Source: Pseudomonas sp.
GTDB taxonomy: Bacteria; Pseudomonadota; Gammaproteobacteria; Pseudomonadales; Pseudomonadaceae
Length of the DNA: 28,235 nucleotides
Direction: 5' to 3'
Assembly: GCF_030147005.1 (NCBI RefSeq)
Contig: NZ_JASLAW010000061.1
Coordinates: 1-28,235 of the forward strand
Numbering within the stretch: the first letter of the stretch is position 1; every line of letters begins with the position of its first letter. Positions 15,771 through 23,029 of this stretch are shown here, in pieces. The translations under genes and the position numbers were made by a program. The notes below the pieces were generated by a model. The model was given only the letters and a program-made list of their open reading frames with translations, was not told where the DNA came from and searched no databases.

Positions 15771-15806
15771 ATTCCAATTTACAAAGCCTAACCTGATTCC
15801 AATACT
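15771..15806 (+). promoter_or_regulatory. Candidate promoter and LysR site before the transporter operon
   Basis: TTTACA (15778-15783), a 17-nt spacer and AATACT (15801-15806) match sigma70 boxes at 5/6 and 4/6 positions. The direct repeat ATTCCAAT occurs at 15771-15778 and 15796-15803, flanking the spacer, and the first copy is part of the palindrome GAATATTC (15767-15774). Repeats placed like this over the promoter in a divergent LysR region are plausible regulator contacts. Confidence 0.45.
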
Positions 15807-15852
15807 CACGGGAAAACAATAACCGGCCAAAACGGCCACCCTGGAGTAACCC

Positions 15853-17145
15853 ATGCTCGCAACCCTGGGTGTCATCACCATCCTCTGCCTGCTTGCCGCC
15901 GTCATGAGCAAGCGCCTCTCGCCCCTGGTGGCCCTGATCGCCTTGCCGATCATCGCCGCGCTGCTCGGCGGGTTCGGCCTGCAAACCAGCGCATTCATCA
16001 TTACCGGCATCAAGAACGTCGCCCCCGTGGTGGGCATGTTCGTGTTTGCGATTCTGTTCTTCGGGATCATGACCGATGCCGGCATGCTCGACCCCATCAT
16101 TGACCGCATCCTGCGCACGGTCGGCACGCGTCCTACCCGAATTGTCGTCGGCACCGCGACCCTGGCGCTGTTGGTGCACCTGGACGGTTCCGGCGCGGTG
16201 ACCTTCCTGGTGACGGTGCCGGCGATGTTGCCGCTGTACACCCGGCTGGGCATCGACAAACGCATCCTTGCCTGTGTCTGTGCGATGGCCGCCGGGGTCA
16301 ATTTCCTGCCCTGGACCGGCCCGGTGCTGCGCTCGTCGGCGGCGCTGCATGTGCCGGTGGCAGACCTCTTCCAGCCATTGATTCCGGTGCAGATTGTCGG
16401 GCTGATCTTTGTGTTCGCCTGCGCCTGGTGGCTGGGCCGGCGTGAAGAAAAGCGCCTGGGCCTGGGGGCCGGCTCCAGCGTGGACGCGGTGCCGCAACGG
16501 GTACTCAGTGATGACGATATCAAGCTGCGCCGTCCACGGCTGTTCTGGGTCAACCTGACCCTCACCGTGCTGGTGATGCTGGTGATGATCGCCGGCTGGG
16601 TCGACCCGGTGGTGATGTTTATGCTCGGCACCGTGGTCGCGCTGTGCATCAACTACCCCAACGTCGACGCCCAGCGCGCCCGTATCGACGCCCATGCGAA
16701 AACCGCCCTGACCATGGCCAGTATCCTGCTCGCCGCCGGCGTGTTCACCGGCATCATGCAAGGCACCGGCATGCTCAAGGCGATCGCCGAAGTGGCGGTG
16801 GCGCAGATTCCCGCTGGCCATGGCAAGTTGATCCCGGCGGTGGTGGGCTTCATTTCCATGCCGCTGAGTATGTTGTTCGATCCCGATTCCTACTACTTCG
16901 GCGTGATGCCGGTGATTGCTGAAGTCGGCAAGGCGCTGGGTGTCGACCCCCTCCAAGTGGCCCAGGCCTCGTTGCTGGGCGTGCACACCACGGGCTTTCC
17001 GGTCAGCCCGCTGACTCCCGCGACTTTCCTGCTGGTGGGCCTGTGCAAGATCGAACTGGCCGATCACCAGCGCTTCACCATTCCTTTTCTGTTTGCCGCG
17101 TCGGTGTTGATGACCCTGACCGCGCTGCTCCTGGGAGTTATCTGA
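15853..17145 (+). CDS. CitMHS-family citrate/carboxylate:H+ symporter
   Basis: This 430-aa, highly hydrophobic protein has about 11-12 membrane segments. Features fitting the CitMHS family (CitM of Bacillus) are the N-terminal LGVITILCLLAAVMSKR, LVHLDGSGAVTFLV, NFLPWTGPVLRSSA and the late SMLFDPDSYYFGVMPV and HTTGFPVSPLTPATFLLVG loops. Members import citrate or related tricarboxylates, often complexed with a divalent metal, driven by protons. ATG 15853 has GGAG 6 nt upstream. The gene is followed after one base by the AtuA-family gene, so the three plus-strand genes form one operon, probably under the divergent LysR. The real substrate may be another branched or tricarboxylic acid that the AtuA-family pair processes. 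Confidence 0.9.
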   Translation: MLATLGVITILCLLAAVMSKRLSPLVALIALPIIAALLGGFGLQTSAFIITGIKNVAPVVGMFVFAILFFGIMTDAGMLDPIIDRILRTVGTRPTRIVVGTATLALLVHLDGSGAVTFLVTVPAMLPLYTRLGIDKRILACVCAMAAGVNFLPWTGPVLRSSAALHVPVADLFQPLIPVQIVGLIFVFACAWWLGRREEKRLGLGAGSSVDAVPQRVLSDDDIKLRRPRLFWVNLTLTVLVMLVMIAGWVDPVVMFMLGTVVALCINYPNVDAQRARIDAHAKTALTMASILLAAGVFTGIMQGTGMLKAIAEVAVAQIPAGHGKLIPAVVGFISMPLSMLFDPDSYYFGVMPVIAEVGKALGVDPLQVAQASLLGVHTTGFPVSPLTPATFLLVGLCKIELADHQRFTIPFLFAASVLMTLTALLLGVI

Positions 17146-17146
17146 G

Positions 17147-18472
17147 ATGAAAACCTTGCGCATCGGCGCCGGTGCCGGCTACTCCGGTGACCGTATCGAA
17201 CCCGCCGTGGAACTGGCCGAACAGGGCGACCTGGATTATCTGGTGTTCGAATGCCTGGCCGAACGCACGATTGCCCTGGCGCAACAGGCGCGTATCGGTG
17301 ATCCGGCGGGCGGTTACGACCCCTTGTTGAGTGAACGCATGCTGCGGGTACTGCCTTTTGTCGGGCTGCACGAAGGTCGTCGTCGCCTGCGCGTGATCAC
17401 TAATATGGGTGCGGCCAACCCAGTGTCGGCCGCCGTTGAAGTGCGGCGCATCGCCGATGAGTTGGGCATTAACCTCAAGGTGGTGGCCGTGGCGGGCGAT
17501 GACGTGCTGTCAGTGTTGCGGCCCGAGCAGTTGCTGGACAACGGCCAGACCCTGGGCTCACTGGGCGAACGGCTGATTTCGGCGAATGCCTACCTGGGCG
17601 TGGACGGCATCCTGGAAGCCCTGCGCGCCGACGCCGACGTAGTGATTACCGGGCGTGTGGCCGACCCGTCATTGTTTCTCGCGCCGCAGATGTTTGAGTT
17701 CGGCTGGGCCGCCGACGATTGGCTGCGCCTGGGCCGGGGCACCCTGGTCGGGCATTTGCTCGAATGTGCGGGGCAGGTCAGCGGTGGTTATTTCGCGGAC
17801 CCAGGCTGCAAGGACGTTGATGACCTGGCACGCCTGGGCTTTCCGCTGGCCGAGGTCGACGCCGATGGCAATGCCCTGATCACCAAAGTGGCGGGCACCG
17901 GAGGGCAGGTCAGCCGCGCCACCTGCAGCGAGCAACTGATCTACGAAGTGCACGATCCGCAAGCGTATCTGACCCCGGATGTCACGGCCGACTTTTCACG
18001 GGTGGGCTTTGTCGAGGAGGGCGTTGATCGGGTGCGTGCCCAGGGGGCCGAGGGCCGTGCCCGGCCTGAACAGCTGAAGGTCAGCGTCGGTTATCTGGAC
18101 GGCTGGATCGGTGAGGGGCAGATGTCCTACGGCGGTCCCGGCGCTGTCGCACGGGCGCAATTGGCGCGGGATGTGGTGCTCAAGCGCCTGGAACTGATCG
18201 GCGTGAAGATGCAGGACGTGCGTGCCGAGTTGATCGGCATGGACGCTCTGCATGGGCCGCGCAGTCACGTCGAGCCTTGGGAAGTGCGCCTGCGGGTCGC
18301 CGCCCGTTGTGAAGCGCGCAGCGACGCCGTGCGCGTCGGCAATGAAGTGGAAACCCTCTACACCAACGGCCCGGCCGGCGGTGGCGGGGCGAGCAAGAGC
18401 GTACGCCAGGTGGTGGCGGTGGCGTCATTGCTGCTGCCCCGTGACCGGGTCAAACCGAGGATAGAAGGATGA
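17147..18472 (+). CDS. AtuA/DUF1446-family protein
   Basis: This 441-aa protein begins MKTLRIGAGAGYSGDRIEPA. The GAGAGYSGDR opening, LVFECLAERTIALA, ITNMGAANP and VITGRVADPSLFLAP motifs are those of the acyclic terpene utilization AtuA family (DUF1446). The precise reaction of the family is not established. In Pseudomonas atuA belongs to the citronellol/geraniol pathway, but copies beside a CitMHS transporter and LysR gene, as here, probably act on another carboxylate. The start lies one base after the transporter stop with GGGAG 12 nt upstream. Its end overlaps the small AtuA-like gene by ATGA. The two proteins correspond to the large and small parts of longer AtuA-type proteins and are likely to form a complex. 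Confidence 0.85.
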   Translation: MKTLRIGAGAGYSGDRIEPAVELAEQGDLDYLVFECLAERTIALAQQARIGDPAGGYDPLLSERMLRVLPFVGLHEGRRRLRVITNMGAANPVSAAVEVRRIADELGINLKVVAVAGDDVLSVLRPEQLLDNGQTLGSLGERLISANAYLGVDGILEALRADADVVITGRVADPSLFLAPQMFEFGWAADDWLRLGRGTLVGHLLECAGQVSGGYFADPGCKDVDDLARLGFPLAEVDADGNALITKVAGTGGQVSRATCSEQLIYEVHDPQAYLTPDVTADFSRVGFVEEGVDRVRAQGAEGRARPEQLKVSVGYLDGWIGEGQMSYGGPGAVARAQLARDVVLKRLELIGVKMQDVRAELIGMDALHGPRSHVEPWEVRLRVAARCEARSDAVRVGNEVETLYTNGPAGGGGASKSVRQVVAVASLLLPRDRVKPRIEG

Positions 18473-18786
18473 AGTTGCACGCACTGGCCCACTCCCGCAC
18501 CGGAGATAAGGGCGACACGTCGAACATCTCGATCATTGCTTATCGCGCCGAAGACTATCCGTTGCTGTGCGAGCAGTTGACGGTAGCGCGGGTGACCGAG
18601 TTCTTTGCCGGTTTGCTGGAGCCAGGGGCTGAGCCGGTTCGCCGTTACGAGCTACCCAATGTGCAGGCCCTGAATTTTGTCTTGCCAGGCATCCTGCGCG
18701 GCGGCGTGACCCGCTCGCTGGCCCTGGATGCCCATGGCAAGTGCCTGGGCTCGGCGCTGCTGGACCTGGACATCACGCCACCGTAG
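18469..18786 (+). CDS. AtuA-like small C-terminal-domain protein
   Basis: This encodes 105 aa starting MKLHALAHSRTGDKGDTSNIS. The AHSRTGDKGD motif and FVLPGILRGGVTRSLALD are those of the small ferredoxin-fold domain found at the C terminus of some AtuA proteins or as a separate gene next to them. Overlap with the large AtuA gene by ATGA indicates coupled synthesis of a two-subunit protein. The stop codon TAG is also the second to fourth bases of a REP sequence (GTAGGAGCGAGC), so the repeat has inserted at, or been recruited as, the end of this operon. Confidence 0.85.
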   Translation: MKLHALAHSRTGDKGDTSNISIIAYRAEDYPLLCEQLTVARVTEFFAGLLEPGAEPVRRYELPNVQALNFVLPGILRGGVTRSLALDAHGKCLGSALLDLDITPP

Positions 18787-18880
18787 GAGCGAGCCTGCTC
18801 GCGAAAATCGTCAACGATAACGCGGGGAACCTGACACTTAGCGGCGCTCTCGGGGTTTCCGCGAGCAAGCTCGCTCCTAC
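18783..18880. repeat. Inverted pair of REP sequences (REPIN-like)
   Basis: GTAGGAGCGAGCCTGCTCGCGAAAA starting at 18783 faces TTTCCGCGAGCAAGCTCGCTCCTAC ending at 18880. Each is a Pseudomonas REP element with its own internal palindrome (GAGC...GCTC), and the two are inverted copies separated by about 48 bp. Transcribed, the block can fold into a long hairpin that may protect or end the transporter-AtuA mRNA and the converging glutaredoxin-like transcript from the right. Confidence 0.88.
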
Positions 18881-18894
18881 AGAGGCGCTGGCTA

Positions 18895-19266
18895 TCAGAT
18901 GGCGGCGAAGCGCTTGTCCAGGTAATCAATGATCACCTTGGAGTCGTACATCCAGGTGGTCTGGCCGTTTTCTTCGATGCGCAGGCACGGCACTTTGATC
19001 TTGCCGCCTTGCTCCAGCAGAGTCTGGCGGTCTTGCGCGTTATTTTTCGCGTCCTTGAGCGCTACCGGCACATTCAGGCGATGCAGGGTGCGCCGGGTCT
19101 TCACGCAGAACGGGCACGCGTGGAATTGATAGAGGGTCAGGCCCTTGGCCGCTTGGTTCACCTGCGCCTGTTGTTCGGCGGGGCGCTGCTTTTTGCGCGG
19201 ACGGGTCAGGAAGTCGCCTGCGATGATGATCTGGCCGAGGCCCACTCGAAGTGCTTTGACGAACAT
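18895..19266 (-). CDS. Glutaredoxin/GST-N-like thiol protein
   Basis: This 123-aa protein has the redox motif Cys51-Pro-Phe-Cys54 in QFHACPFCVKTRRTL, followed by KVPCLRIEENG with the cis-Pro and by MYDSKVIIDYLDKRF, the glutathione-binding end of the thioredoxin fold. The first 35 residues (a hydrophobic GLGQIIIAG segment and basic RPRKKQR) are an extension that may anchor it to the membrane. ATG 19266 is preferred over 19287 because AAGAGG lies about 9 nt upstream. The likely role is glutathione-dependent thiol-disulfide exchange. It lies next to folE on the same strand, but the terminator at 19325-19351 separates them. Confidence 0.85.
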   Translation of the reverse strand: MFVKALRVGLGQIIIAGDFLTRPRKKQRPAEQQAQVNQAAKGLTLYQFHACPFCVKTRRTLHRLNVPVALKDAKNNAQDRQTLLEQGGKIKVPCLRIEENGQTTWMYDSKVIIDYLDKRFAAI

Positions 19267-19324
19267 GGCTAAAAACCTCTTGCCCATGAAGAAGGGGTCG
19301 CAGCTTACCTGAATTTTGCGGGCG

Positions 19325-19351
19325 AAAAAAAACCGGCGATGAACGCCGGTT
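19325..19351 (-). terminator. Intrinsic terminator of folE
   Basis: On the minus strand AACCGGCG, a 5-nt loop and CGCCGGTT form a perfect 8-bp stem that runs into TTTTTTTT (plus A-run 19325-19332). It starts 18 nt after the folE stop and is correctly oriented for folE. Confidence 0.92.
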
Positions 19352-19368
19352 CTTTCCTACGCAGCCGC

Positions 19369-19914
19369 TTACTTGATCAGGCTGAGAAATTCGCTGCGGG
19401 TGGCCGCATTGTCGCGGAACTCGCCGAGCATCACTGACGTGATCATCGACGAATTCTGTTTTTCCACGCCGCGCATCATCATGCACATGTGCTTGGCTTC
19501 GATCACCACCGCCACGCCGAGGGCGCCGGTCACTTCCAGTACCGCGTCAGCGATCTGGCGGCTGAGGTTTTCCTGGATCTGCAGGCGACGCGCATACATA
19601 TCGACGATCCGCGCGACCTTCGACAGGCCCAGCACTTTGCCGCTCGGGATGTACGCCACGTGCGCCTTGCCGATAAACGGCAGCAGGTGGTGTTCGCACA
19701 GCGAGTACAACTCGATGTCCTTGACCAGCACCATTTCGCTGTTGTCGGAGCTGAACAAGGCACCGTTGGTAACTTCTTCCAACGTCTGTTCGTAACCGCG
19801 GCAGAGGTACTGCATCGCCTTGGCGGCACGCTTTGGCGTGTCGAGCAGGCCCTCGCGGGAGACGTCCTCGCCGAGTTGGCCGAGAATCGCTGTGTAATTC
19901 TGTTCCAGGGACAT
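19369..19914 (-). CDS. folE: GTP cyclohydrolase I
   Basis: This 181-aa protein is of the bacterial type I family. Cys73 and His75/76 in LCEHHLLPFIG plus the Cys of EAKHMCMMMRGV are the zinc ligands, and HVAYIPSGKVLGLSKVARIV is the family signature. It converts GTP to dihydroneopterin triphosphate, the first step of folate synthesis. ATG 19914 (MSLEQNYTAI) has AGGTAG 5-6 nt upstream. A frame open to 19989 has no ribosome site. It is a single transcription unit with its own terminator. Pseudomonads often carry more than one folE copy, and this one corresponds to the copy near prmB and aroC. Confidence 0.96.
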   Translation of the reverse strand: MSLEQNYTAILGQLGEDVSREGLLDTPKRAAKAMQYLCRGYEQTLEEVTNGALFSSDNSEMVLVKDIELYSLCEHHLLPFIGKAHVAYIPSGKVLGLSKVARIVDMYARRLQIQENLSRQIADAVLEVTGALGVAVVIEAKHMCMMMRGVEKQNSSMITSVMLGEFRDNAATRSEFLSLIK

Positions 19915-19993
19915 GAAACTACCTGTTGGATTTTCGCAAAGCGCAAGGTTACGGGGGCGGACACATCGCTGCAAGCCTGACGATGGCACTTGT

Positions 19994-20551
19994 TTACTCG
20001 TCGCGCCCTTCCATCATCGTGCGCTTGAGCATCACATACACCGCGCCGGCCCCGCCGTGTCGGGCCTGGCAGGAGGTAAAGCCGAGCACCTGCGCATGCT
20101 GGCGCAGCCAGGTGTTGACGTGGCTCTTGATCATCGGCCGCTTGCCGTCCAGCCGCACGGCCTTGCCGTGGGTGACGCGCACGCAGCGGATTTCGAATTT
20201 GGTGGCTTCGGCGAGGAAGGCCCAGAGGGTTTCGCGGGCTTTTTCCACATTCATGCCGTGCAGGTCGAGGCTGCCTTCGAACGGGATGTGGCCGGCCTTG
20301 AGCTTGCGTATCTGGCTTTCCTGCACCCCATCGCGGGCCCACATCAACTCATCTTCGGGGCCGACGTCGATCACGAACTGGTCCGACAGGCCATCAACGG
20401 TGGTGGCATCGGTGCGCACGGTCGCGGCCTGGCGCAGCTTGGCGATTTGCGCCCGATCAGCCTTGGGTTTGCCGGTGTCGGCACGGTCGTGCTTGATCGG
20501 CTTGACGCCGCGCAGCTCGTTCTTGAACAGGGAAAAATCGTCGTCTTGCAT
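19994..20551 (-). CDS. Smr-domain protein
   Basis: This 185-aa protein has a charged N-terminal half and a C-terminal Smr domain. GSLDLHGMNVEKAR gives the Asp96-Leu-His98 motif and CVRVTHGKAV gives the second (HGK) motif at about 128-130. Smr domains, shared with MutS2 and SmrB, bind and can cleave nucleic acids. SmrB-type proteins act on mRNA at collided ribosomes, but the exact role of this one is unproven. ATG 20551 has GGAGG 6 nt upstream. It lies 79 bp from folE on the same strand without a clear terminator between, so some co-transcription is possible. Confidence 0.92.
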   Translation of the reverse strand: MQDDDFSLFKNELRGVKPIKHDRADTGKPKADRAQIAKLRQAATVRTDATTVDGLSDQFVIDVGPEDELMWARDGVQESQIRKLKAGHIPFEGSLDLHGMNVEKARETLWAFLAEATKFEIRCVRVTHGKAVRLDGKRPMIKSHVNTWLRQHAQVLGFTSCQARHGGAGAVYVMLKRTMMEGRDE

Positions 20552-20626
20552 GGCAGCCTCCGCGAAGGGCGGGCAGTTTACCTAAATCGCGGCGGCTGCG
20601 GCGCAGCAAATACTATCCATGCGCCA

Positions 20627-20947
20627 TCAGTCGTGCTTTTTCATCAGGTGCGAAGCGATATTCAACGACAGCGGCTGGCGCATCTTGCGCCGGCTGCGAC
20701 GCCACAACCACACGCCCAGCCACACTACCAGCAGGCCGATCCCAAGCAGGATGGCCGAGCCGCCAGGGCTGGCGTTCAGTTCGCCGAGTGCCGGCGAATG
20801 CCCAAACAGACCGGCGCCACCAGCGCCCGCCAACAGCAAACCTACGATCGCCAGCAACGCGGCAATGCCCGCCACCAGGCGCAGACGCCAATTGCTCGGG
20901 CCCTTGGGACGCAAGCGACGAGCATCAAAACCATCGGATATCTTCAT
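20627..20947 (-). CDS. Small two-helix membrane protein of unknown function
   Basis: This encodes 106 aa. Two hydrophobic segments (about residues 23-47, LRLVAGIAALLAIVGLLLAG, and 63-82, GGSAILLGIGLLVVWLGVWL) flank a short loop. The ends are basic, including RRSRRKMR after the second helix, so both termini are probably cytoplasmic. GGAGG about 8-9 nt before ATG 20947 supports the start. It is not a family I can name. It sits at the same place in related Pseudomonas genomes, between the Smr gene and the isochorismatase-like gene. Confidence 0.78.
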   Translation of the reverse strand: MKISDGFDARRLRPKGPSNWRLRLVAGIAALLAIVGLLLAGAGGAGLFGHSPALGELNASPGGSAILLGIGLLVVWLGVWLWRRSRRKMRQPLSLNIASHLMKKHD

Positions 20948-21042
20948 TCCGACCTTTCCTCCAGGGTATCGGCCCTTCGACCGGAAGATACACAGGTTGT
21001 TCCTGTGCCCGAGGTAAATGCACGAAATGAGTACGCTTCGCG

Positions 21043-21079
21043 GATGAGCGGGCCAATGAACATTGGCGCACCGCTCATC
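21043..21079. terminator. Two-tier hairpin after the isochorismatase-like gene
   Basis: GATGAGCGG (21043-21051) pairs with CCGCTCATC (21071-21079), and inside it CCAATG (21053-21058) pairs with CATTGG (21061-21066) around an AA loop. It begins about 11 nt past the stop of the minus-strand gene at 21090. There is no U-tract, so it may be a 3'-end stabiliser or a weak terminator. A second small hairpin, CACAGG/CCTGTG, lies at 20991-21007. Confidence 0.55.
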
Positions 21080-21089
21080 AAAGCGACGA

Positions 21090-21680
21090 TCAGATCAACT
21101 CTTTGGTCAACGCCAGGGTCGCGAAATTGTCGGCCATGATGGCCATTTCGGTTTGCTGCACATGCTCGGCACTGAGCACGCCGCCTTTGTAGGGCAGGTC
21201 GCGTGTGGCGCAGGCATCTTCCACCAGGGTGCAGCGAAAGCCGAGGTTCTTGGCGGCGCGCACCGTGGTGCTGACGCTGGAATGGCTCATGAAACCACAG
21301 ACGATCAGGTCCAGCGAACCGAGGTCTTGCAGGTGTTTTTCAAGGCCGGTGCCGTGGAAGGCACTGGGCAGCAACTTGCCGATGATGGTTTCGTCGCCTT
21401 CAGGCTCCAGGCCGGGGATGAACTCGCCGCGCTCGCCTTGCGGATCGAACAGGCCGCCGACGGTACCCAGGTGGCGCACATGCACGATCGGCCGCCCGGC
21501 GTTGCGTGCCGAGGCCACCAGTTGCTTGATATTGCCGACCGCCGCGTCCATGCCCGAGAGGGCGAGTGGGCCGCTGAGGTATTCCTTCTGGGCGTCGATG
21601 ATCACGAGGGTCGCATGGGCAAGGTTGGCAGCTGCGTAACCACGACCGCTGAGTTGAAACATCGTCTTTGGAACGGACAT
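21090..21680 (-). CDS. Isochorismatase-family hydrolase with Ser at the Cys position
   Basis: This 196-aa protein has the Rossmann-like isochorismatase fold. Asp29 (VIIDAQKEYL) and Lys102 (IIGKLLPSAF) are two of the expected triad residues. In VCGFMSHSSVSTTVRAA the position of the nucleophilic Cys is Ser135 (codon AGC). Most amidohydrolases of the family need the Cys, whereas true isochorismatases do without it, so this is either a hydrolase of the second type or one with altered chemistry. ATG 21680 has AGGAG about 8 nt upstream. It is a monocistronic, cytoplasmic protein, divergent from prmB with 239 bp between the two starts. Confidence 0.88.
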   Translation of the reverse strand: MSVPKTMFQLSGRGYAAANLAHATLVIIDAQKEYLSGPLALSGMDAAVGNIKQLVASARNAGRPIVHVRHLGTVGGLFDPQGERGEFIPGLEPEGDETIIGKLLPSAFHGTGLEKHLQDLGSLDLIVCGFMSHSSVSTTVRAAKNLGFRCTLVEDACATRDLPYKGGVLSAEHVQQTEMAIMADNFATLALTKELI

Positions 21681-21919
21681 TCTGGGGCTCCTGTCAGGGG
21701 GGCTTTTGTGACATTGTCCACTGGCTGAGCGGTTCTGTGAATCGCTACCATCGTAAGGTACGCCGTTGTTGACGTGCAGCCATGTCAAGTAGGCGACTTG
21801 TTTAACCCAATAGTGGCAAATTGGATGAAATCCGACATGCGGCAAGGGTATTTCGTACATCGTCGGTACAGGTGAACGCTGTTAGAATCGCCAGTCGTTT
21901 TTTCCAGGAGTCTGCCCCC

Positions 21920-22828
21920 GTGATCACTTCCCGCCTGCGCACCTTGCGCGACCATATCCGTTGGGCTGTCAGCCGTTTCCATGGGGAAGACCTGTTTTTT
22001 GGCCACGGCACCGACAATGCCTGGGACGAAGCCCGGCAACTGGTGCTCGGCGCTCTGCACCTGCCGTGGGAAATTGCCGACAGCTACCTGGACTGCAATC
22101 TGGAAGAAGAGGAAATCTCCCATGTGCAGCGTTTATTGCATCGTCGCATCCATGAGCGGGTGCCGACCGCCTACTTGCTCAAAGAGGCCTGGTTCTGCGG
22201 CATGTCGTTTATCGTTGATGAACGTGTGCTGATCCCGCGCTCACCGATCGGCGAGTTGATCGAGAACCGCTTCGAGCCCTGGCTGGCCCAACCGCCGGCG
22301 CGCATTCTCGACTTGTGCACCGGCTCCGGTTGCATCGGCATCGCCTGTGCCTACGAATTCCCGAACGCCGAGGTGGTGCTGGGCGACTTGTCCTTCGAAG
22401 CCCTGGAAGTGGCCAACCAGAATATCGAGCGTCATGGCGTCGATGAGCGCGTGTATACCGTGCAGGGCGACGGCTTTGGTGGCTTGCCGGGGCAGCGCTT
22501 CGATCTGATCGTGTCGAATCCGCCGTACGTGGATGCCGAAGATTTCGCCGACATGCCGGATGAATACCAGCACGAACCGGAACTGGGCCTGGCCTGCGGT
22601 GACGACGGTTTGAACCTGGTACGCCGGATGCTGGCCGAAGCGGCGAGCCACCTGACCGAGAAGGGGTTGCTGATTGTCGAAGTGGGCAACAGCCAGGTGC
22701 ACGTCGAAGCGCTGTACCCGGAAGTGGATTTCGCCTGGCTGGACTTCCAGCGCGGTGGCCATGGAGTGTTCATGTTGACGGCTGAACAGTGCCGGGCGCA
22801 TCAGGCGGTATTCGCCGCGCGTGTCTGA
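21920..22828 (+). CDS. prmB: 50S ribosomal protein L3 (uL3) glutamine methyltransferase
   Basis: This 302-aa protein starts at GTG 21920 with AGGAG 9 nt upstream. An in-frame ATG at 21821 would give an N terminus not seen in the family. ILDLCTGSGCIGIA (about residue 129-142) is the SAM-binding motif I, and Asn200-Pro-Pro-Tyr (SNPPYVDAEDFADMP) is the catalytic glutamine-methylation motif. The N-terminal helical domain and FVDERVLIPRSPIGELI-type segment separate PrmB from PrmC. It methylates a glutamine of ribosomal protein uL3 during ribosome assembly. It stands alone on the plus strand and is followed by degenerate REP sequences. Confidence 0.95.
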   Translation: MITSRLRTLRDHIRWAVSRFHGEDLFFGHGTDNAWDEARQLVLGALHLPWEIADSYLDCNLEEEEISHVQRLLHRRIHERVPTAYLLKEAWFCGMSFIVDERVLIPRSPIGELIENRFEPWLAQPPARILDLCTGSGCIGIACAYEFPNAEVVLGDLSFEALEVANQNIERHGVDERVYTVQGDGFGGLPGQRFDLIVSNPPYVDAEDFADMPDEYQHEPELGLACGDDGLNLVRRMLAEAASHLTEKGLLIVEVGNSQVHVEALYPEVDFAWLDFQRGGHGVFMLTAEQCRAHQAVFAARV

Positions 22829-22923
22829 CCCGGTTTGCCTGGGATAGCGATGTGTCGTTGCCACCGCTATCCCGGCATGGGAAGTGGGCCGTTCCCGTGA
22901 CAACGACCAGTATTCTCAGGCCG

Positions 22924-23010
22924 CCACGGGAGCAAGCTCCCTCACCACAGGTTCAGCGTCGCACCAACGTTGTGTGCAAACCTGTGGCCTTCGCAGGCAA
23001 GCCAGCTCCC
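22924..23010. repeat. Degenerate REP sequences downstream of prmB
   Basis: CACGGGAGCAAGCTCCCTCACCACAG (from 22924) and TTCGCAGGCAAGCCAGCTCCCCC (to about 23010) resemble two variants of Pseudomonas REP elements in opposite orientation. Between them CCACAGGTT (22945-22953) and AACCTGTGG (22979-22987) form a perfect 9-bp inverted repeat. The block lies between converging genes and could act as a two-way transcript end. Confidence 0.62.
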
Positions 23011-23029
23011 CCAGTTGCGCTTCAACCTG

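Noticed and set aside
14882..15796. A 304-codon open frame on the plus strand
   Set aside because: It is antisense to the LysR gene and has no domain.
15724..17163. A 479-codon open frame on the minus strand
   Set aside because: It is the antisense shadow of the CitMHS transporter. Its translation is His/Gln/Arg-rich low-complexity sequence with no domain.
19913..21139. A 408-codon open frame on the plus strand
   Set aside because: It runs antisense across the start of folE, the Smr gene, the small membrane protein and part of the hydrolase gene, all of which have ribosome sites or motifs. It shows no family features.
22945..22987. A CRISPR-like or intrinsic terminator reading of the CCACAGGTT inverted repeat
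   Set aside because: There is only one pair with a 25-nt loop and no T-run. It is better explained as part of degenerate REP sequences.
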